Source: Leptospira sp.
GTDB taxonomy: Bacteria > Spirochaetota > Leptospiria > Leptospirales > Leptospiraceae
Direction: 5' to 3'
NCBI GenBank assembly: GCA_002786225.1
Contig: PEQN01000002.1
Coordinates: 62,001-126,000, forward strand
Length of the DNA stretch: 64,000 nt
Below, in pieces: positions 42,271 through 51,525 of the stretch. The notes under the pieces were generated by a model. That model was not told where the DNA came from, made no database searches, and saw nothing but the letters and a program-made list of their open reading frames with translations. The number at the start of each line of letters is the position of its first letter. Position 1 is the stretch's first letter. The position numbers and the translations under genes were made by a program.

Positions 42271-42764
42271 TAGACTTGCGCCTCCAAACATGTAGAAGCC
42301 CTAAATTTGAGTTTTTAGGGAATCTGTTTCTATAATTTTGGCAGGTACTGCTCTGTCAAATGACTTTTCCCTTAGCATATTCCTAGTAAAAATGAAATTC
42401 TCTTCGAATGGGTGATCTGAACTTTTCTTTCTAGCACCTTATTTTAAAATTTTTTTTAAAATCTCCCGATACCCTTTTATGCTTAAAACTGTTTCGAGAC
42501 CTCCCACATAACGAATACCTACATCCCAATGGTAAAGACTTCTTTTTCTTTGGAAGCAGTGGGTATATCCCCCTGGTTGAAAATGTTTTTCAACTATAAG
42601 AACTTTTTTGTCGGCATCTTGGGCAAGCAGACTTGCTAAAGAAAACTTGAATCGGAGGTATTGACAGTAAATAAAAAAGAAAGGAAGAATTCACATTTTT
42701 AAAAAACAGAATCATTGTAATTTTAAAATGTTGAGAGAAAGTTGATTGGTAAAGATTCTGACTT
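42271..42764. other. 494-base region without an intact gene
   Basis: Besides the oxidoreductase remnant at 42439-42642, the same minus-strand frame reopens after a stop and runs to about 42300. It encodes some 37 residues I cannot match. The last 100 bases before opgG are AT-rich and should hold its promoter; TTGACA at 42661 has no good -10 partner. Confidence 0.5.
42439..42642 (-). pseudogene. Remnant of a CrtI/retinol-saturase-like FAD oxidoreductase
   Basis: Read on the minus strand, this stretch encodes SLASLLAQDAD followed by KKVLIVEKHFQPGGYTHCF and then WDVGIRYVGG. This is the typical continuation of the Rossmann FAD-binding start of phytoene desaturase and retinol saturase-like enzymes, with the E-K-H-x-x-x-G-G pattern. 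The preceding GxGxxG glycines are missing, no start is present, and the frame ends in TAA at 42439 after about 65 residues; intact family members have around 500. It is therefore a degraded fragment. The overlapping longer minus-strand ORF at 42590-42874 is in another frame. Confidence 0.75.
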
Positions 42765-44336
42765 ATGGGTTTAGTAAACTTAATACTTGGAGCCATAGCA
42801 GCCTTCCTAATAGCAACTGGTCTAGTTAAAGACACAAACCAAGATTTAGCAAACCTAAATTTCAATGATTCCAAAGAAGAAGTTATTTCGGAGATTGATT
42901 TTGAAAGACTAAAAGCTGTTGCACGTGAATTAATAAAATATCCTTATGTTGAATTAACGCCCCACACTTCCAAAGAGCTAGCTGCACTTCCCTATGATAG
43001 ATACAAAAATATTCGCTTCCTAACTGAAAAATCTTTATGGAGAAATGAAGGAAGTGCATTTCAAATTCAATACTTGCCACCTGGTCATCTATACAATCAT
43101 GCTATCAATTTAAATGAATTAGTTGGAACAAAATATAAAAAAATTCCTTATTTAAATGAATACTTTGATTGGTCAGATGTAGGAAAGGTTAAACTAAAAT
43201 CAGAAATAGGACATACTGGATTCAAAATACATTACCCAATTAACACAGATGAACATACGGATGAGTTTGTTGTTTTTCAAGGAGCAAGTTATTTTAGAGT
43301 AGTATCGGAAGGACAAGTTTATGGTCTTTCTGCTAGAGGCATCAGCATCAATACTGGTTTGCCGAATGCTCAAGAAGAGTTTCCTGTTTTTAAAGAATTT
43401 TGGATTAAAAAGCCTGGAACCTTTGATTCTACAATTTATATTTATGCCCTGTTAGATGGCAAATCTATAACAGGTGCCTATGAATTTGAAATCAAGCCTG
43501 GCAAAGTTACTAAAACAAAAATTACTGCTGAAATCTATTTAAGAAGAAATGTTGAAAGATTGGGTATAGCACCATTAACAAGCATGTTTTGGTATGGTGA
43601 AAATTCACAAATTCCGCAAGGCCAAGCCTACCCCGAAGTTCATGATTCAGATGGAGTACAAATTAAAACTGAAAATGGTGAAACGTATTGGCGTCCCATT
43701 GATAATCCGAGAAAACCACATAGTCAGTTTATTGATTTAGAAAATCCCAAAGGATATGGACTTATCCAGAGAGATAAAAACTTCTCTAGTTATGAAGACA
43801 CAAATATGAAATACCAATTACGCCCTAGTGCTTGGATAGAACCAGATATTTCTTTCGGAAAAGGCCAACTGCAACTTTATAGGTTTCCTACGAATCAAGA
43901 CTCTGATGATAATGTAACACTTATTTGGATACCATCTAAGCTTCCTAATCTTGGTGAACCTTTACATCTAAGTTATACAATATCTTGGAATGATCCTGAA
44001 CCTGAAAACATAGGCTCTGTTGTAGCAACTCGAACCAATATAGGCAAAGATGGCGATAAGCAATTCTTAATTGATTACAAAGGAGGTAAACTTGAATCAT
44101 TTAATGATGAAAACTTACCAACACCTGTAGTAGAAGTTAGCAATGAAACTTTTGAAGTTTCGAATATTTCAATTCAAAGAATACCAGAATCTGAAAAAAT
44201 TCGTTTATCTTTCCAAATTCCTGCAAAATATGCTAACAAAACAACAGAGCTTAAAGCATTCATAAAAGATAAAAATGAAATTATTACTGAAACATGGATT
44301 TCAACTTGGGATAAAGAATGCCAACCAGTGAATTAG
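42765..44336 (+). CDS. opgG: Periplasmic glucan biosynthesis protein OpgG (MdoG)
   Basis: A 523-residue protein required with OpgH for osmoregulated periplasmic glucan synthesis. The MdoG family is recognisable throughout: FERLKAVARELIKYPYV, YDRYKNIRF, LWRNEGSAFQIQYLPPG, FVVFQGASYFRVVSEGQVYGLSARGISINTG, EEFPVFKEFWI, LGIAPLTSMFWYGE, and PEVHDSDGVQIKTENGETYWRPI. The N-terminus is a hydrophobic segment with no basic residue before it (MGLVNLILGAIAAFLIATG), an unusual export signal or anchor. The start is fixed by a stop three codons upstream. It overlaps the next gene by 19 bases. Confidence 0.94.
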   Translation: MGLVNLILGAIAAFLIATGLVKDTNQDLANLNFNDSKEEVISEIDFERLKAVARELIKYPYVELTPHTSKELAALPYDRYKNIRFLTEKSLWRNEGSAFQIQYLPPGHLYNHAINLNELVGTKYKKIPYLNEYFDWSDVGKVKLKSEIGHTGFKIHYPINTDEHTDEFVVFQGASYFRVVSEGQVYGLSARGISINTGLPNAQEEFPVFKEFWIKKPGTFDSTIYIYALLDGKSITGAYEFEIKPGKVTKTKITAEIYLRRNVERLGIAPLTSMFWYGENSQIPQGQAYPEVHDSDGVQIKTENGETYWRPIDNPRKPHSQFIDLENPKGYGLIQRDKNFSSYEDTNMKYQLRPSAWIEPDISFGKGQLQLYRFPTNQDSDDNVTLIWIPSKLPNLGEPLHLSYTISWNDPEPENIGSVVATRTNIGKDGDKQFLIDYKGGKLESFNDENLPTPVVEVSNETFEVSNISIQRIPESEKIRLSFQIPAKYANKTTELKAFIKDKNEIITETWISTWDKECQPVN

Positions 44337-44764
44337 TCTTGGCATTAGAAAGACGGTTGAGAGCCCTTGGTAACGATGATCCAATTTTTATAGCAAACAC
44401 TATTCAACTCTTAATAAATAAAACCAAAAATAAAAGCCTAGAAGAAGGAATGGAGGAATTTGAAATATTAATGGATTCGATAATTCGGTTGGATCTTAAT
44501 TTGTCTTCTGAAAAATTTCCAAATTTAGTTTATGAAGGTGTAGTTCTAGGTGAATTTAAGAACCATCCTAAATTCAATTTCATTGCTGAAACCCTTAAGG
44601 ATCAGTTTTCTTCCCGTGGGAAAGGTTTTGGAAAAATGGTTCCTAGACCAATTGACTTCGGAAGACTTTCTAAATTAGCTGAAGAGAAAATTGATAAAAC
44701 TACCCTTTTCTTTACGATTTTATTTTGGACTGCGATTTATTCAATTATCCTATATTATGTTTAA
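44318..44764 (+). CDS. Unknown tail-anchored protein between opgG and opgH
   Basis: A 148-residue protein of no family I recognise. It is mostly helical and soluble (about 1-120), with one hydrophobic segment at the extreme C-terminus (LFFTILFWTAIYSIILYYV), so it is probably tail-anchored with the bulk in the cytoplasm. It starts inside the last codons of opgG and ends seven bases before opgH. Translation of all three is therefore likely coupled, and a role in the Opg glucan machinery is the natural inference. In E. coli opgG and opgH are adjacent, with nothing between. Confidence 0.7.
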   Translation: MPTSELVLALERRLRALGNDDPIFIANTIQLLINKTKNKSLEEGMEEFEILMDSIIRLDLNLSSEKFPNLVYEGVVLGEFKNHPKFNFIAETLKDQFSSRGKGFGKMVPRPIDFGRLSKLAEEKIDKTTLFFTILFWTAIYSIILYYV

Positions 44765-44771
44765 CTAATAT

Positions 44772-46751
44772 ATGATAAAATTCAACTTCAATACTTATAC
44801 ATTTAGGCTTTTCACTTTTTGGGGATTTGTGAATTTAATTTCAGGGTATGGATGCCTGGTATATTTCCAGTTCTTAACATTTCGCCAGTTTAATTTGATT
44901 GATGGTTTTTTATTGGTTATTTTTTCAATCTTATTCTTACATTTATCCTATGGAGCCTCAATAGCCTTATTTGGATTCTTACAATACTTAAAAGGAGGAG
45001 ATCCGAATCGTTGCATAATAAAAGAAGTTTTATTAAATTCTACTAACATTGAAAATGTTCCTGTAGCAGTCGTTATACCTATCTATAATGAAAACACAAT
45101 TGAAGTTTATCAAAGAATATCAGAAATGTTCACCTCATTAAAATCTTCAAAGGATGGAAAATCTTTCGACTTTTTTATACTTAGTGATACGAATCAATTG
45201 CACATTTGGTTAGAAGAAGAATTAGAATATATACAATTAATAAAGAAGACAGAAGGTTTTGGAAGAATTTATTATAGGAGGCGTAAATCAAATACAAATG
45301 GTAAAAGCGGTAATATATCAGATTTCTGCAGAAGATATGGCAAAAATTATCGTTATATGGTAATCCTTGATGCAGATAGCTATATGAGTGCTCAAAGTAT
45401 TACCCTTTTAACTAAGAAAATGGAATCTGATCCTACTGTGGGGATAATTCAAACGAATCCCAAAATTTACAAAAGTCAATCTCTCTTCCAGAAATTATTT
45501 GAATTTTCACAGAAACTATATAGTGAATACTATTTGATTGGAGCAAACTATTGGCAAATGAATTCGAGTTCTTATTGGGGACACAATGCAATCATACGTA
45601 TTGAGCCATTCATTGAACATTGTGCCTTGCCTAAATTACCAAAACTTGGCGCCTTAGGTGGGAAAATTTTAAGTCATGATACTATAGAAGCTGCACTTAT
45701 AAGAAAAGCTGGGTATTCTGTTCAATTTACCATTGATTTAGAGGGAAGTTATGAAGAATATCCTCCAACTTGGATTGATTCCTTACAACGCGATCAAAGA
45801 TGGTGCCAAGGAAACTTACAACACTTTTGGTTTTTAGGATCTGGAGAGTTAAACTTTCAATCAAAAATATCAATTGTACTTGGGATATTCTCCTACCTTT
45901 CAAGTGCTCTTTGGTTATTATTTATTTTAATTTCTCTTGTCTTGTATCTAGATGATCTTAGATTTTTTAGACTAGCATTTAACTCTAAAGAATTTGAAAT
46001 TATATTCAAAGAATTCTTTATAGGTAAAGCATTGCAATTGCAAGTAATAACATTATCCTTGTTATTTGTCCCAAAGTTAATTTCTTTTATTATTGAATTC
46101 CATAAACCAAAAAGAATTTTAAAATCAAGATTTACAATATCTTTTTTATTTCTAATTGAGATTATACTATCTTCCTTGATGGCTCCAACTAATATGTTTA
46201 TGTATGTCCAGTTTATTATATATACATTCTTAGGGAAAAAAGTAATTTGGAAAAACCAAAATCGCAAAGTAGATAATCGCATTTCGATTAAAAATGCGTT
46301 TTCTATTTTTAAATTTCCATTTACAATTGGATTATTCCTCTCTATAATATTATTTATTTCAGAAATCGAAATCTTTTTTTGGATTTCACCAATTTGGTTA
46401 TCATGGATTCTTTCTCCTTTTATAGCTATGTATACCTCTAAACAAAATACTAAAACTGATAGAACAGAAACTAAAGAATCCAAAATCAACGAACAAAACG
46501 CCTTAAAGTTAGTATTGTCAGATCCTTATGTTTATGGTAATCATCTTTTTATGGTACGAGAACGACTATTGGAAAAAGAAAAATCCAAAATAGCTCTTAA
46601 GCATTTATGCGATAAATTGCTAATGAATGGTCCGAGCTCAATTTCAACGAATCAATTGAATCGAATTCTATTTAGCAAAACTGCATTATTGTATTTCCAT
46701 AGTAGATATTGGAAAACTTATCCCAAAAATAGAAATCCATATTGGAATTAA
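44772..46751 (+). CDS. opgH: Glucan biosynthesis glucosyltransferase OpgH (MdoH)
   Basis: Membrane GT2 glucosyltransferase of 659 residues that polymerises and exports the linear glucan backbone from UDP-glucose. Features: two N-terminal membrane helices, VPVAVVIPIYNE at 96-107, the DAD motif at 200-202, SHD at 301-303, and the processive-synthase motif QRDQRWCQG at 339-347, followed by at least five C-terminal helices. E. coli OpgH has about 850 residues; the shorter length lacks much of the N-terminal cytoplasmic region that mediates FtsZ inhibition there. It closes the opgG operon. Confidence 0.94.
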   Translation: MIKFNFNTYTFRLFTFWGFVNLISGYGCLVYFQFLTFRQFNLIDGFLLVIFSILFLHLSYGASIALFGFLQYLKGGDPNRCIIKEVLLNSTNIENVPVAVVIPIYNENTIEVYQRISEMFTSLKSSKDGKSFDFFILSDTNQLHIWLEEELEYIQLIKKTEGFGRIYYRRRKSNTNGKSGNISDFCRRYGKNYRYMVILDADSYMSAQSITLLTKKMESDPTVGIIQTNPKIYKSQSLFQKLFEFSQKLYSEYYLIGANYWQMNSSSYWGHNAIIRIEPFIEHCALPKLPKLGALGGKILSHDTIEAALIRKAGYSVQFTIDLEGSYEEYPPTWIDSLQRDQRWCQGNLQHFWFLGSGELNFQSKISIVLGIFSYLSSALWLLFILISLVLYLDDLRFFRLAFNSKEFEIIFKEFFIGKALQLQVITLSLLFVPKLISFIIEFHKPKRILKSRFTISFLFLIEIILSSLMAPTNMFMYVQFIIYTFLGKKVIWKNQNRKVDNRISIKNAFSIFKFPFTIGLFLSIILFISEIEIFFWISPIWLSWILSPFIAMYTSKQNTKTDRTETKESKINEQNALKLVLSDPYVYGNHLFMVRERLLEKEKSKIALKHLCDKLLMNGPSSISTNQLNRILFSKTALLYFHSRYWKTYPKNRNPYWN

Positions 46752-47041
46752 ATTGCGTGTTTGCCTTTAATTTTTCTTTTTAAAAATTTTGGAAAAGATA
46801 ACAAAAATCTCAAAAGAAAACTTTGGAATGTTGTTCTTACGGATTAACAATCATCTAATTGCATGTGGAAATAAATGTGAATTAGAAATAATATTAATTG
46901 AGTTATAATACAATATTTTACTTTTATTTTTTAGAATAATATAATATCAAATTAATATGGAAATATGAAATATGAACTTTAAAAATAAATTATTTGTATA
47001 GTTTTAAAAAATATTAAATTGTTTTATTTAGAATAGATAGG

Positions 47042-49222
47042 TTAAATTTCAAATTCTAAGATAAATCTAGTTCCATTTTCCCTTTCGATTTTAATTGACC
47101 CATGCATTTGATCAGAGAGAAGTTTAATCAGTTGTAATCCAAATCCTGAAGTGTTATCAAAATCGATATTAGCTGGGATTCCTTTACCATTGTCTTGGTA
47201 AATTATCCTGACTAATTCATCTCTCTTTGTGGCAGTGACAGATATGATTCCCTTAGTTTGATTGCTAAATGCATATTTCATAGTATTCGTTATTAGTTCA
47301 TTTATTAAAATTCCTATCGAAGATAAAATTTTACTATTTAATATTATATCTTCGATTTGAGTAAGAATTTCTATATCATAAGTAGAAGGAAAAAGTTCAA
47401 TTATTTCTTTAATTAAACTTGGCAAATAAAGTTTGATAGATAGTGAATTTGAGTTATCTGATTTATATAATTTATCATATAAGACAACCATAGATTGAAC
47501 TCTTGATGCAGCATTTTGCAGGTGAACTTTTGCTAAATTATCATTTTGCATTTCTGCTTGCAAAGAGAGTAAGCTTACGATAATATTCATATTATTTTTG
47601 ATCCTATGTTGGACTTCTCTCAATATAAATTCTTTCTCCTTAAGCAAACTTTTTAACTTTTTTTCCATTTCTTTTTGTTTGGTAATATCTTGAAAAGTTC
47701 CCGTTAATTTGGTAGCTTTTCCATTCAACATTGTAACAGAACATGTTGTTCTTACGTCTATCTTCCTTCCTTTAGTAGTATAGGTTTCTAGTTCCAAATC
47801 ATAGCCTATGCCTTCGTTGATAGCTAGCTGAATTGCTCTTGATAGTATATCCTGGGATTCTGGAAGATAAAAACTAATTCCAGCATCCACTGTTGGAGTA
47901 AATTCTTGAGGATTTGTATCATGAATTTTATATGTTTCATCCGTCCAAAAAAGAACCCCTGAGATTAAATCAAATTCCCATCCACCTAACTTGGCAATAG
48001 ATTGACTTGCTTCTAAAAGTTGAACATTTAAACGAATTATCTCTTCAGCCTCTTTGGACTTAGTAATATCAAAGAGGGTTACTAAATGCTCCCCTTTAAA
48101 TGAATTACCGAGAAGGGAAGCTTGTGCTATGACTATCTTATCTTCGCCATTTTTGCATCGAACTGTAATTTCCATAGGCTCGAATTTAGTATTTTCTTTC
48201 TTTGCGGTATTTAAGCGCTGTATCCAAGTTTCAGCAACCATATCCCTGTAGGATGGATTCGGATAAGCCTTAGGCCACCAATCGGATAAGTTAGGAATAT
48301 CGCTTAGATTATAACCAAAAGTTTCAATAAAGGCTGGGTTTAATTGTGAAATATTTTGATTGTCATCATTGACAACTATAGGCACAGGGGAAGCTTCGAG
48401 TATAGCTTTAGCTCTTCTTTCTCCATCAATAATTTTTTGTTGATTCTTATACTCATTGGTAACATCTCTAAAAACAAGAACAACTCCCCTCATTTCTCCA
48501 TGTTTATTTCGAATTGGTGATGCTGAATCAGCTATTTGATATTCATCACCATTTTTAGAAACTAAAATTGTATGATTAGCAAGACCTACAACGACACCTT
48601 GCTCCAGAACTAAATCAACAGGATTTGCTACAGGCAATCTTGAAATTGAATTAATGATTTGAAATATTTTTGTTAAAGGTTTCCCTTTTGCCTCTTGAAA
48701 ATTCCAGCCTGTTAATTGTTCCGAAACAGGATTCATTTGAATGATATCACCATTCAAGTCGGTAGCAATAACAGCATCGCCTATCGATTGTAAAATTGTG
48801 TTTAAATTTTCTTTTTCATTTTCTGTTTTTTCTTTTGCATCAAATAGCTTAAAAGCCATCTTTATTGCTGCATCAAGCACTGTAAAACTTGAATTCTTTA
48901 CTACATAGCCATATGATGTAATCTTTTCTGTCTTATCGACAATCTGCTTTTCCATATGGGAGGAAAGAAATAGAATTGGGACATTTTGTCCTTGCAAAAT
49001 AATTTCGGCGGTTTCTGTTCCATCCAAACCACTCCCTAAGTCTATATCCATCAAGACCAGATCTATCTTTATTGATTTATCATTCGTTATTTCTAGAGCC
49101 TCTTCTCCTGATGAAGCATGAATCACAAGGAAGCCTTCTTCCGCAAGAATTCTGCATTGATTCAAAGCTATAATTTTTTCGTCTTCAACAAGTAGAATTG
49201 TTTTTTGATTTAACTTTGTCAT
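47042..49222 (-). CDS. Hybrid sensor kinase REC-PAS-PAS-PAS-HisKA_2-HATPase
   Basis: Cytoplasmic signalling kinase of 726 residues without membrane segments. An N-terminal receiver domain (LVEDEK at 11-16, phosphoacceptor Asp59 in VLMDID) is followed by three PAS domains. These are recognisable at NTILQSIGDAVIATDLNGDI, AKAILEASPVPIVVNDDNQ and ASQSIAKLGGWEFDLISG. The HisKA_2 helix is FILREVQHRIKNNMNIIVSLLSLQ, with phosphoacceptor His539. The HATPase_c domain ends the protein (LINELITNTMKYAF, DNGKGIP, TSGFGLQLIKLL). The receiver at the front means it is itself a target of another kinase. No response regulator gene lies adjacent. Confidence 0.92.
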   Translation of the reverse strand: MTKLNQKTILLVEDEKIIALNQCRILAEEGFLVIHASSGEEALEITNDKSIKIDLVLMDIDLGSGLDGTETAEIILQGQNVPILFLSSHMEKQIVDKTEKITSYGYVVKNSSFTVLDAAIKMAFKLFDAKEKTENEKENLNTILQSIGDAVIATDLNGDIIQMNPVSEQLTGWNFQEAKGKPLTKIFQIINSISRLPVANPVDLVLEQGVVVGLANHTILVSKNGDEYQIADSASPIRNKHGEMRGVVLVFRDVTNEYKNQQKIIDGERRAKAILEASPVPIVVNDDNQNISQLNPAFIETFGYNLSDIPNLSDWWPKAYPNPSYRDMVAETWIQRLNTAKKENTKFEPMEITVRCKNGEDKIVIAQASLLGNSFKGEHLVTLFDITKSKEAEEIIRLNVQLLEASQSIAKLGGWEFDLISGVLFWTDETYKIHDTNPQEFTPTVDAGISFYLPESQDILSRAIQLAINEGIGYDLELETYTTKGRKIDVRTTCSVTMLNGKATKLTGTFQDITKQKEMEKKLKSLLKEKEFILREVQHRIKNNMNIIVSLLSLQAEMQNDNLAKVHLQNAASRVQSMVVLYDKLYKSDNSNSLSIKLYLPSLIKEIIELFPSTYDIEILTQIEDIILNSKILSSIGILINELITNTMKYAFSNQTKGIISVTATKRDELVRIIYQDNGKGIPANIDFDNTSGFGLQLIKLLSDQMHGSIKIERENGTRFILEFEI

Positions 49223-49579
49223 GAATATTCTAATTCAATTGCATAGCACAAAACTAATAGAATAGCATTCTATAATTAATTTTTCAAATAAGCAATTAAA
49301 AAAAGATGAATTCCCTCAAAAGCCTTTAAAAAATCAAAAATTTATGAATTTTTATAAATAATTTATCTACTTTTTTTGAATTATTTTAAAAAATTCAAAA
49401 TTCCTATACTATAGAAGAATTATATTGATTCATGAAGCTATTTAATTTGATTCCAAACAGAGTAATTCTGTTTCAAGTTTACAATTTGCACCATAGATAA
49501 GAAAAATGAAATTTTTCTTGATTGTGAAAATGAAATATAGATACTCAAAAAAGAAAACCAGTTAACGGATAGGCATTGA
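49223..49579. promoter_or_regulatory. 357-base divergent intergenic region with an inverted repeat
   Basis: Very AT-rich space between the sensor kinase and XRE regulator genes; no coding region seen. AAACAGA/TCTGTTT (49455-49473) around GTAAT is a perfect seven-base dyad about 107 bases ahead of the regulator start. It is a candidate operator. Confidence 0.45.
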
Positions 49580-50377
49580 TTGATTCCCCAGATTTCCATA
49601 AAGAAAAACCAAGACATAGGCAATCTAATCCAATTTTGGCGCAAGCTAAATAGAATCAGCCAATTAGACCTCGCTTTAAATATTGGAATATCCTCCAAGC
49701 ATTTGAGCTTTATAGAAACAGGAAAATCGAAACCAAGTCGAGATTTGATAATACGGATCTCCAATACTCTAAAATTATCCCTTAGACACCGAAATGCATT
49801 TCTAAGAGCAGCAGGTTATTCAGCAGAATTTTCAGAAGAGCCTCTAAACTCTTCTAAGCTAGCCACTGTCCACCAAGCAATACAAAGCATTTTAACTAAA
49901 CATGAACCTTTTCCAGGAATTGTAGTCGACCAGAAGTATGATATTCTATTGAAAAACAATGGATTTGAAGAAATGATAAACAATTTCTTAGGACCAAACA
50001 CTAGAGTTAAGTACAACAATAGTTTAAAAATTTTATTTGCCAAGGACGGTTTGAGAAATTATACACAGAATTGGAACTTTATAGAACAATTTTTACTATC
50101 GAGATTAATGAATGAAATTATTGAAACTCAAAGTAATGACTTAGTGAAGCTTTACAATGAAATAACGCAAGGAAAGAATCTATCAACTTCCGTGCCACCA
50201 CAAATAGATACCAGTCTACCATATATCAATCTTAGTTTTAAGAAGGAAAATACTATTGCAAATTTTTTTACTATGATAACGACTTTAGGAACTGCATTAG
50301 ACTTAACAGTACAAGAATTGAGAGTGGAGCTTTTTTATCCATCTGATGAGGTTACTAAGAAACTTTTTTATAAATGA
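49580..50377 (+). CDS. XRE-family regulator with MmyB-like ligand domain
   Basis: DNA-binding protein of 265 residues. An N-terminal HTH_3 domain (about 14-70: LIQFWRKLNRISQLDLALNIGISSKHLSFIETGKSKPSRDLIIRISNTL) is followed by LRHRNAFLRAAGYS and a larger C-terminal domain of MmyB-like type (PFPGIVVDQKYDILLKNNGF). Those domains are thought to bind small hydrophobic ligands and to control neighbouring genes. The start codon is TTG at 49580, with weak ribosome-binding context. Dyads flank the gene on both sides. The small membrane gene after it is the likely target. Confidence 0.87.
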   Translation: MIPQISIKKNQDIGNLIQFWRKLNRISQLDLALNIGISSKHLSFIETGKSKPSRDLIIRISNTLKLSLRHRNAFLRAAGYSAEFSEEPLNSSKLATVHQAIQSILTKHEPFPGIVVDQKYDILLKNNGFEEMINNFLGPNTRVKYNNSLKILFAKDGLRNYTQNWNFIEQFLLSRLMNEIIETQSNDLVKLYNEITQGKNLSTSVPPQIDTSLPYINLSFKKENTIANFFTMITTLGTALDLTVQELRVELFYPSDEVTKKLFYK

Positions 50378-50406
50378 TAGAGTTTTTTCCAAAAAAATTT
50401 TCACAT

Positions 50407-50423
50407 ATTACCTGGGAGGTAAT
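50407..50423. promoter_or_regulatory. 17-base dyad ATTACCT-GGG-AGGTAAT
   Basis: A perfect seven-base inverted repeat around GGG, between the XRE regulator and the membrane-protein gene. It has no T run after it, so an operator is more likely than a terminator. Confidence 0.45.
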
Positions 50424-50487
50424 TGCATTTTCTTTGATAAAATCTAAAATATAGAAAGTTTACAATTCATATATTTAGGAGATAAAC

Positions 50488-50826
50488 ATGAACCTATTTC
50501 GAGCAATCTTAGTCCTTATGACTATTGCCATACTTTCCATTACTTTCATAGTTGGTTACAACCATGGATGGTCTTTAATTCCAATTTTTTTTGGTGATAT
50601 AGCATCCCTTACATGGTCTGGTCAATTTAACTTAGATTTTACTTGCTATTTGATTCTTTCAGCTTTATGGCTTGCCTGGAGAGATCATTTTTCAATACAA
50701 GCCTTAGTTCTTGCAGCAATTGCCTCTGTAGCTGGAATTATGTTTTTTGCACCTTATCTAATTTTCTTAAGTTATAAATGCAATGGAAATCTAAAGTTAA
50801 TGTTAGTTGGTGAAAGTCGAAATTAA
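50488..50826 (+). CDS. Small membrane protein of unknown function
   Basis: A 112-residue protein with three hydrophobic segments (about 4-24, 50-66, 71-95) and a short polar C-terminus. The start has a good Shine-Dalgarno (AGGAGA, 50477-50482). No family recognised. It lies 110 bases after the XRE/MmyB-like regulator with a dyad in between, so it may be that regulator's target. Confidence 0.65.
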   Translation: MNLFRAILVLMTIAILSITFIVGYNHGWSLIPIFFGDIASLTWSGQFNLDFTCYLILSALWLAWRDHFSIQALVLAAIASVAGIMFFAPYLIFLSYKCNGNLKLMLVGESRN

Positions 50827-50907
50827 TTTGACAGCTAATTGGTGCTTAACTATTTTTTAGAAAATTTGAATGAAAGATGAATTTCTATAATCAAGCTCTA
50901 ATAAATG

Positions 50908-50968
50908 GAGAAAAATAAAAATCTTTATGGTTAAAACAAACGAGAACAATCTTATTTAGCCATAAAGA
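50908..50968 (-). terminator. Terminator of the 51001-51429 gene
   Basis: Minus strand: TCTTTATGGCTAAA (from 50968) pairs with TTTAACCATAAAGA (to 50922), fourteen base pairs with one G-T wobble, over a 19-base loop. The stem runs directly into TTTTTATTTTTC. It sits 33 bases after the stop of the minus-strand gene. Confidence 0.7.
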
Positions 50969-51000
50969 GTCAGAATAAAGTAGATATCTTTTTCAAAAGT

Positions 51001-51429
51001 CTAATTAAAAGTCTTGCTGGTCTTTCCAGCTTTAAAAAACAAAATCACACGAATGATGAACATTAGAACAGAAAGAATTCCTTCATCTAAAGGCCCTGGA
51101 AGATTTGGAAGCAATGGATAAAAAAAAGCAAGAATCACTGGCCAATTGTTCTTGATACTTTGTTTAAAATTTGGGTCTTTCCAGATAAAGGTAATAGAAT
51201 AATAAAGAACAACTAAAAATAAGATCCCAGAAGCAGATAGATATCCCGCAGAACCGAGGGCTAAATACAAGAAATCCATAAATGAATTTATATCTTTATT
51301 TGACCAAAAAAAATAAATCCCTATGAAGAAGAATAGATATAGGTAGCTTCCGAAAAGTAGCGTTCCCCAAACTAGCCCATAAGGAATTCCTTTATTGATT
51401 TTAGTATTGCTTTGTTCCATTTCTTTCAT
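51001..51429 (-). CDS. Hypothetical membrane protein with four segments
   Basis: A 142-residue protein with four hydrophobic segments (about 18-42, 52-78, 90-105, 115-132) and a polar N-terminus. I know no family for it. It is preceded on its strand by tRNA-Arg about 96 bases away, and a strong inverted repeat follows it. An alternative start lies three codons in. Confidence 0.65.
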   Translation of the reverse strand: MKEMEQSNTKINKGIPYGLVWGTLLFGSYLYLFFFIGIYFFWSNKDINSFMDFLYLALGSAGYLSASGILFLVVLYYSITFIWKDPNFKQSIKNNWPVILAFFYPLLPNLPGPLDEGILSVLMFIIRVILFFKAGKTSKTFN

Positions 51430-51525
51430 AGTTCATCTATGGACCCTTTGATCTTTAGTCGCCTTTTCATAATTTAAACCAATAAAAAAAAGTTTCAAGG
51501 ATGCAAACCAAGACATTGCGAATTT

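Noticed and set aside
42590..42874. 94-residue minus-strand frame upstream of opgG
   Set aside because: It overlaps the start of opgG and is out of frame with the oxidoreductase remnant; no protein features.
45893..46489. 198-residue open frame antisense to opgH
   Set aside because: It lies wholly inside opgH, is dominated by Asn and Ile as expected for the reverse of membrane-helix codons, and shows no domain or start signal.
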